Assembly: GCA_021299075.1 (NCBI GenBank) | Contig: JAJTFU010000077.1 | Location: 1-8,267, forward strand | Reading direction: 5' to 3' | From: Novosphingobium sp. | Lineage (GTDB): Bacteria; Pseudomonadota; Alphaproteobacteria; Sphingomonadales; Sphingomonadaceae | Length of the DNA: 8,267 bases | Part shown: piece by piece, positions 6,816-8,267 of the stretch | How positions within the stretch are numbered: the stretch's first letter is position 1 | How the letters are laid out: every line of letters starts with the position of its first letter | Translations under genes and position numbers: made by a program | Notes under the pieces: model-generated | Database searches by the model: none | What the model was told of the DNA's origin: nothing | Seen by the model: the letters and a program-made list of their open reading frames with translations, nothing else

Positions 6816-7721
6816 TCAGAGCACGCCCGAAGGCACGTCGAACAGGATCCGGCGGGTTGAGAAGTCGATCGCCAGCCGGTCCAGGCTGCGCAGGTCGCGC
6901 ATGCCAAGCAGCAGCGACGGGCGGCTATCCAGCTTCAGCGCCTTGAACGCGGGCGCATCGGTATAGGCGATGGCGACATTGTTGAAGCGGACGTCAGCAA
7001 TCTCCAGCCAGCGGGCATAGCCCAGCTCAGCACTGACCGAGTGGCCGGTGACGCTCAGCAGCTGGATCTTCTCGCTCTTGCGCTTCTTTGACAGCGCCCG
7101 CTGCAGTGCCAGGTTGCCGATCGAGGTCTCGGCCCCGGTATCGATAACCACCTGGACCTTGATCCCTTCCAGCCGGGCATCGGCCATGATCAGCTGGCCC
7201 GAGCGGCGGCGCGCCTCGACCACGATTTCGAACCCGCGATTGCCGCCCAGGTTCTTGGCATCGTCGATCGCCAGCAGACCCTTCTTGAAATCGACCAGCA
7301 CGCGCTGGTCCTGCAGGCTGTCGAGCCCGAGGATGCCATCGGCCCCCATGTGCTCGCTTTCCAGCAGTGGCGCGGACAGCCCGTAGTAAGAGCGCCGACC
7401 CAGATCGATCTGGTCCAGATCGACCATGTCGACCATTTGCGTGCCGGCCACGCTGATCAGCCGGGCCTGACGGTTGGGCACCAGCGACAGTCGGTTGGCC
7501 AGATCGCGCGACAGTACGGTGTTCTGGGAACCGGTATCGATCAGGAAGCGGAACGGCCCTTGCTCCACCACCTTCACCGGCACGGTCATCCGGCTCCACT
7601 GGTCCTTGCGGATCGCGACGATGTCAGTGGCGGCGGCCTGTTGCTGGCCGTCCTGCCCGGCGAAGACCGGCAGGGCAGCAGCAAAAGGCAATAGCGGGAG
7701 CAGCAGGCTCGAAACGGGCAT
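6816..7721 (-). CDS. Exported retropepsin-like aspartic protease with two DTG lobes
   Basis: A 301-residue predicted aspartic protease. The N-terminus (MPVSSLLLPLLPFAAALPVFA) is hydrophobic and ends in VFA, a plausible signal-peptidase site after Ala21. It has no Lys or Arg before the hydrophobic core, so export is likely but not certain. Two lobes each carry the retropepsin pattern: FLIDTGSQNT (Asp62) followed by GILG (129-132), and VVIDTGAETS (Asp194) followed by LLLG (270-273). Retroviral proteases have one such lobe and dimerise; here a single chain could form the two-aspartate active site itself, as in pepsins, though the length and spacing are retropepsin-like. Substrates are unknown. 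Caulobacter PerP is a periplasmic aspartic protease of similar general type, but I cannot claim orthology. The ATG has GAGAGGA (7729-7735) at good spacing. The gene is probably first in an operon with the Atm1-type exporter. Confidence 0.88.
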   Translation of the reverse strand: MPVSSLLLPLLPFAAALPVFAGQDGQQQAAATDIVAIRKDQWSRMTVPVKVVEQGPFRFLIDTGSQNTVLSRDLANRLSLVPNRQARLISVAGTQMVDMVDLDQIDLGRRSYYGLSAPLLESEHMGADGILGLDSLQDQRVLVDFKKGLLAIDDAKNLGGNRGFEIVVEARRRSGQLIMADARLEGIKVQVVIDTGAETSIGNLALQRALSKKRKSEKIQLLSVTGHSVSAELGYARWLEIADVRFNNVAIAYTDAPAFKALKLDSRPSLLLGMRDLRSLDRLAIDFSTRRILFDVPSGVL

Positions 7722-7728
7722 GACAGAT

Positions 7729-7735
7729 TCCTCTC
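7729..7735 (-). promoter_or_regulatory. Ribosome-binding site of the aspartic protease gene
   Basis: Read on the minus strand this is GAGAGGA, ending 7 nt before the ATG at 7721-7719. It is the best Shine-Dalgarno match in the window and fixes the start. Confidence 0.7.
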
Positions 7736-7743
7736 AACTGCCC

Positions 7744-7773
7744 CTTATACCACGCGGCCGAACGGGCTGCCAT
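7744..7773 (-). promoter_or_regulatory. Candidate promoter for the protease-exporter operon
   Basis: On the minus strand ATGGCA (7773-7768; 4 of 6 to the -35 consensus) is followed after 18 bp by TATAAG (7749-7744; 5 of 6 to the -10 consensus). Transcription would begin near 7737, leaving a short leader of about 16 nt that only just includes the ribosome-binding site. The match is fair, but alphaproteobacterial promoters vary, so this is a prediction. Confidence 0.35.
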
Positions 7774-7790
7774 GTCATCCATCGAATGAC
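7774..7790. repeat. Short inverted repeat next to the candidate promoter
   Basis: GTCAT (7774-7778) and ATGAC (7786-7790) form a perfect 5-bp dyad around 7 bp. It directly abuts the upstream edge of the candidate -35 box, in the 133-bp region between divergent genes, which is a suitable place for a regulator site. Short dyads are common by chance and I recognise no known operator. Confidence 0.25.
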
Positions 7791-7854
7791 GCCTGCCGAC
7801 CATGTACCAGTTTGCCTTTGCTTAACGGGGCTTTGCTAGTAGCCAGAGCCGGAA

Positions 7855-8267
7855 ATGGCACAGCTGATCGATCGGGCCCTGCGAAAGCTGCGCGAATTCC
7901 GCTTCCTGCGCGGCTGCCGCGCTGTGCTTTCCACACCGCCCGCGCGCGTGCGCGAGGATGGGGTCGTGATCTTCTCGATGATCGGCACCAAGGTGCTGCT
8001 GCCTTACCTTGTGGCAGCCAAGTCATTCCAGGCGCAGTTGGGGCGGGGACGTTTCGCGATCCTTGACGATGGCACCCTGACCGCTGCCGACAAGGCCGTG
8101 TTGGCGCATCACCTCGGCAACCCGCCGATAACCCCAATTGCTTCAGTCGATACCGGGCCCTGTCCGCGCGGCGGCACCTGGGAACGACTGCTGACGATCC
8201 TGGATCTGCGCCAGGGCGACTATGTGATCCAGCTCGATTCGGACATTGTCGCGCTCGGCCCGGTGCC
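7855..8267 (+). CDS. Probable GT-A type glycosyltransferase-like protein (5' part, runs off the window)
   Basis: An open frame from the ATG at 7855 to the window edge encodes 137 complete codons; the stop lies outside. An in-frame TAG at 7840-7842 bounds the start and no other start codon lies between. No signal peptide is seen; the N-terminus is basic (RALRKLREFRFLRGCR). VVIFSMIGTKVLLPYLVAAKSF looks like the first strand and helix of a nucleotide-sugar-binding fold. Near the visible end, YVIQLDSDIVALGPV contains Asp128-Ser-Asp130, a DxD motif in the typical context of GT-A glycosyltransferases (family 8-like), where it binds the metal of the sugar nucleotide. The sugar and acceptor cannot be inferred. 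The ribosome-binding site is weak (GAG 7846-7848, GGAA 7851-7854). It is transcribed away from the protease-exporter pair. The reading frame is secure; the function is tentative because the C-terminal part is missing. Confidence 0.65.
   Translation, partial: MAQLIDRALRKLREFRFLRGCRAVLSTPPARVREDGVVIFSMIGTKVLLPYLVAAKSFQAQLGRGRFAILDDGTLTAADKAVLAHHLGNPPITPIASVDTGPCPRGGTWERLLTILDLRQGDYVIQLDSDIVALGPV

Noticed and set aside
7027..7599. A 190-codon minus-strand frame within the aspartic protease gene
   Set aside because: It overlaps the protease in another frame on the same strand; the DTG-containing frame has the signal peptide, ribosome-binding site and family motifs.
7812..7840. A possible promoter for the glycosyltransferase-like gene (TTGCCT, 17 bp, GCTAGT)
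   Set aside because: The -10 match is only 3 of 6, so I could not separate it from chance.
7775..8137. A 120-codon minus-strand frame opposite the glycosyltransferase-like gene
   Set aside because: It is Arg/Gly/Pro/Ala-rich, crosses the divergent regulatory region and lies opposite a frame with a convincing DxD motif.

Overview
The window is high-GC chromosomal DNA of an alphaproteobacterium, most likely a sphingomonad (Sphingomonadaceae/Erythrobacteraceae). The strongest clue is the ABC exporter at 4963-6780, which from memory is very close over its whole length to the Atm1-type transporter of Novosphingobium aromaticivorans. The HslU/HslV sequences, the long two-module M16 peptidase and the DUF1737 protein also fit. 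All genes share codon style and GC content. I see no insertion sequence, phage gene, tRNA, rRNA or CRISPR array.

Left part, + strand: the 3' part of hslV (its start lies before base 1), hslU 17 bp later, a 102-bp spacer with two RNA hairpins, a 945-residue exported M16 metallopeptidase, and a small DUF1737 gene 4 bp after it. HslV and HslU form the cytoplasmic ATP-dependent protease; the M16 enzyme is a predicted periplasmic peptidase. The left half therefore looks like a protein quality-control and proteolysis neighbourhood.

Right part, - strand: an exported aspartic protease with two retropepsin-type lobes (6816-7721), then the Atm1-type exporter (4963-6780) 35 bp downstream of it. They probably form a two-gene operon. 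The exporter ends tail-to-tail with the DUF1737 gene, only 6 bp apart. A 133-bp divergent intergenic region (7722-7854) separates the protease from a + strand gene that runs off the window and has a DxD motif suggesting a GT-A type glycosyltransferase.

Most of the window is ordinary housekeeping DNA and I see no clear new multi-gene system. The items most worth a second look are the single-chain double-DTG protease linked to a glutathione-conjugate exporter, the division of catalytic (HxxEH) and substrate-binding (R/Y) signatures between the two halves of the M16 protein, and a hairpin that pairs with the ribosome-binding site of the M16 gene.
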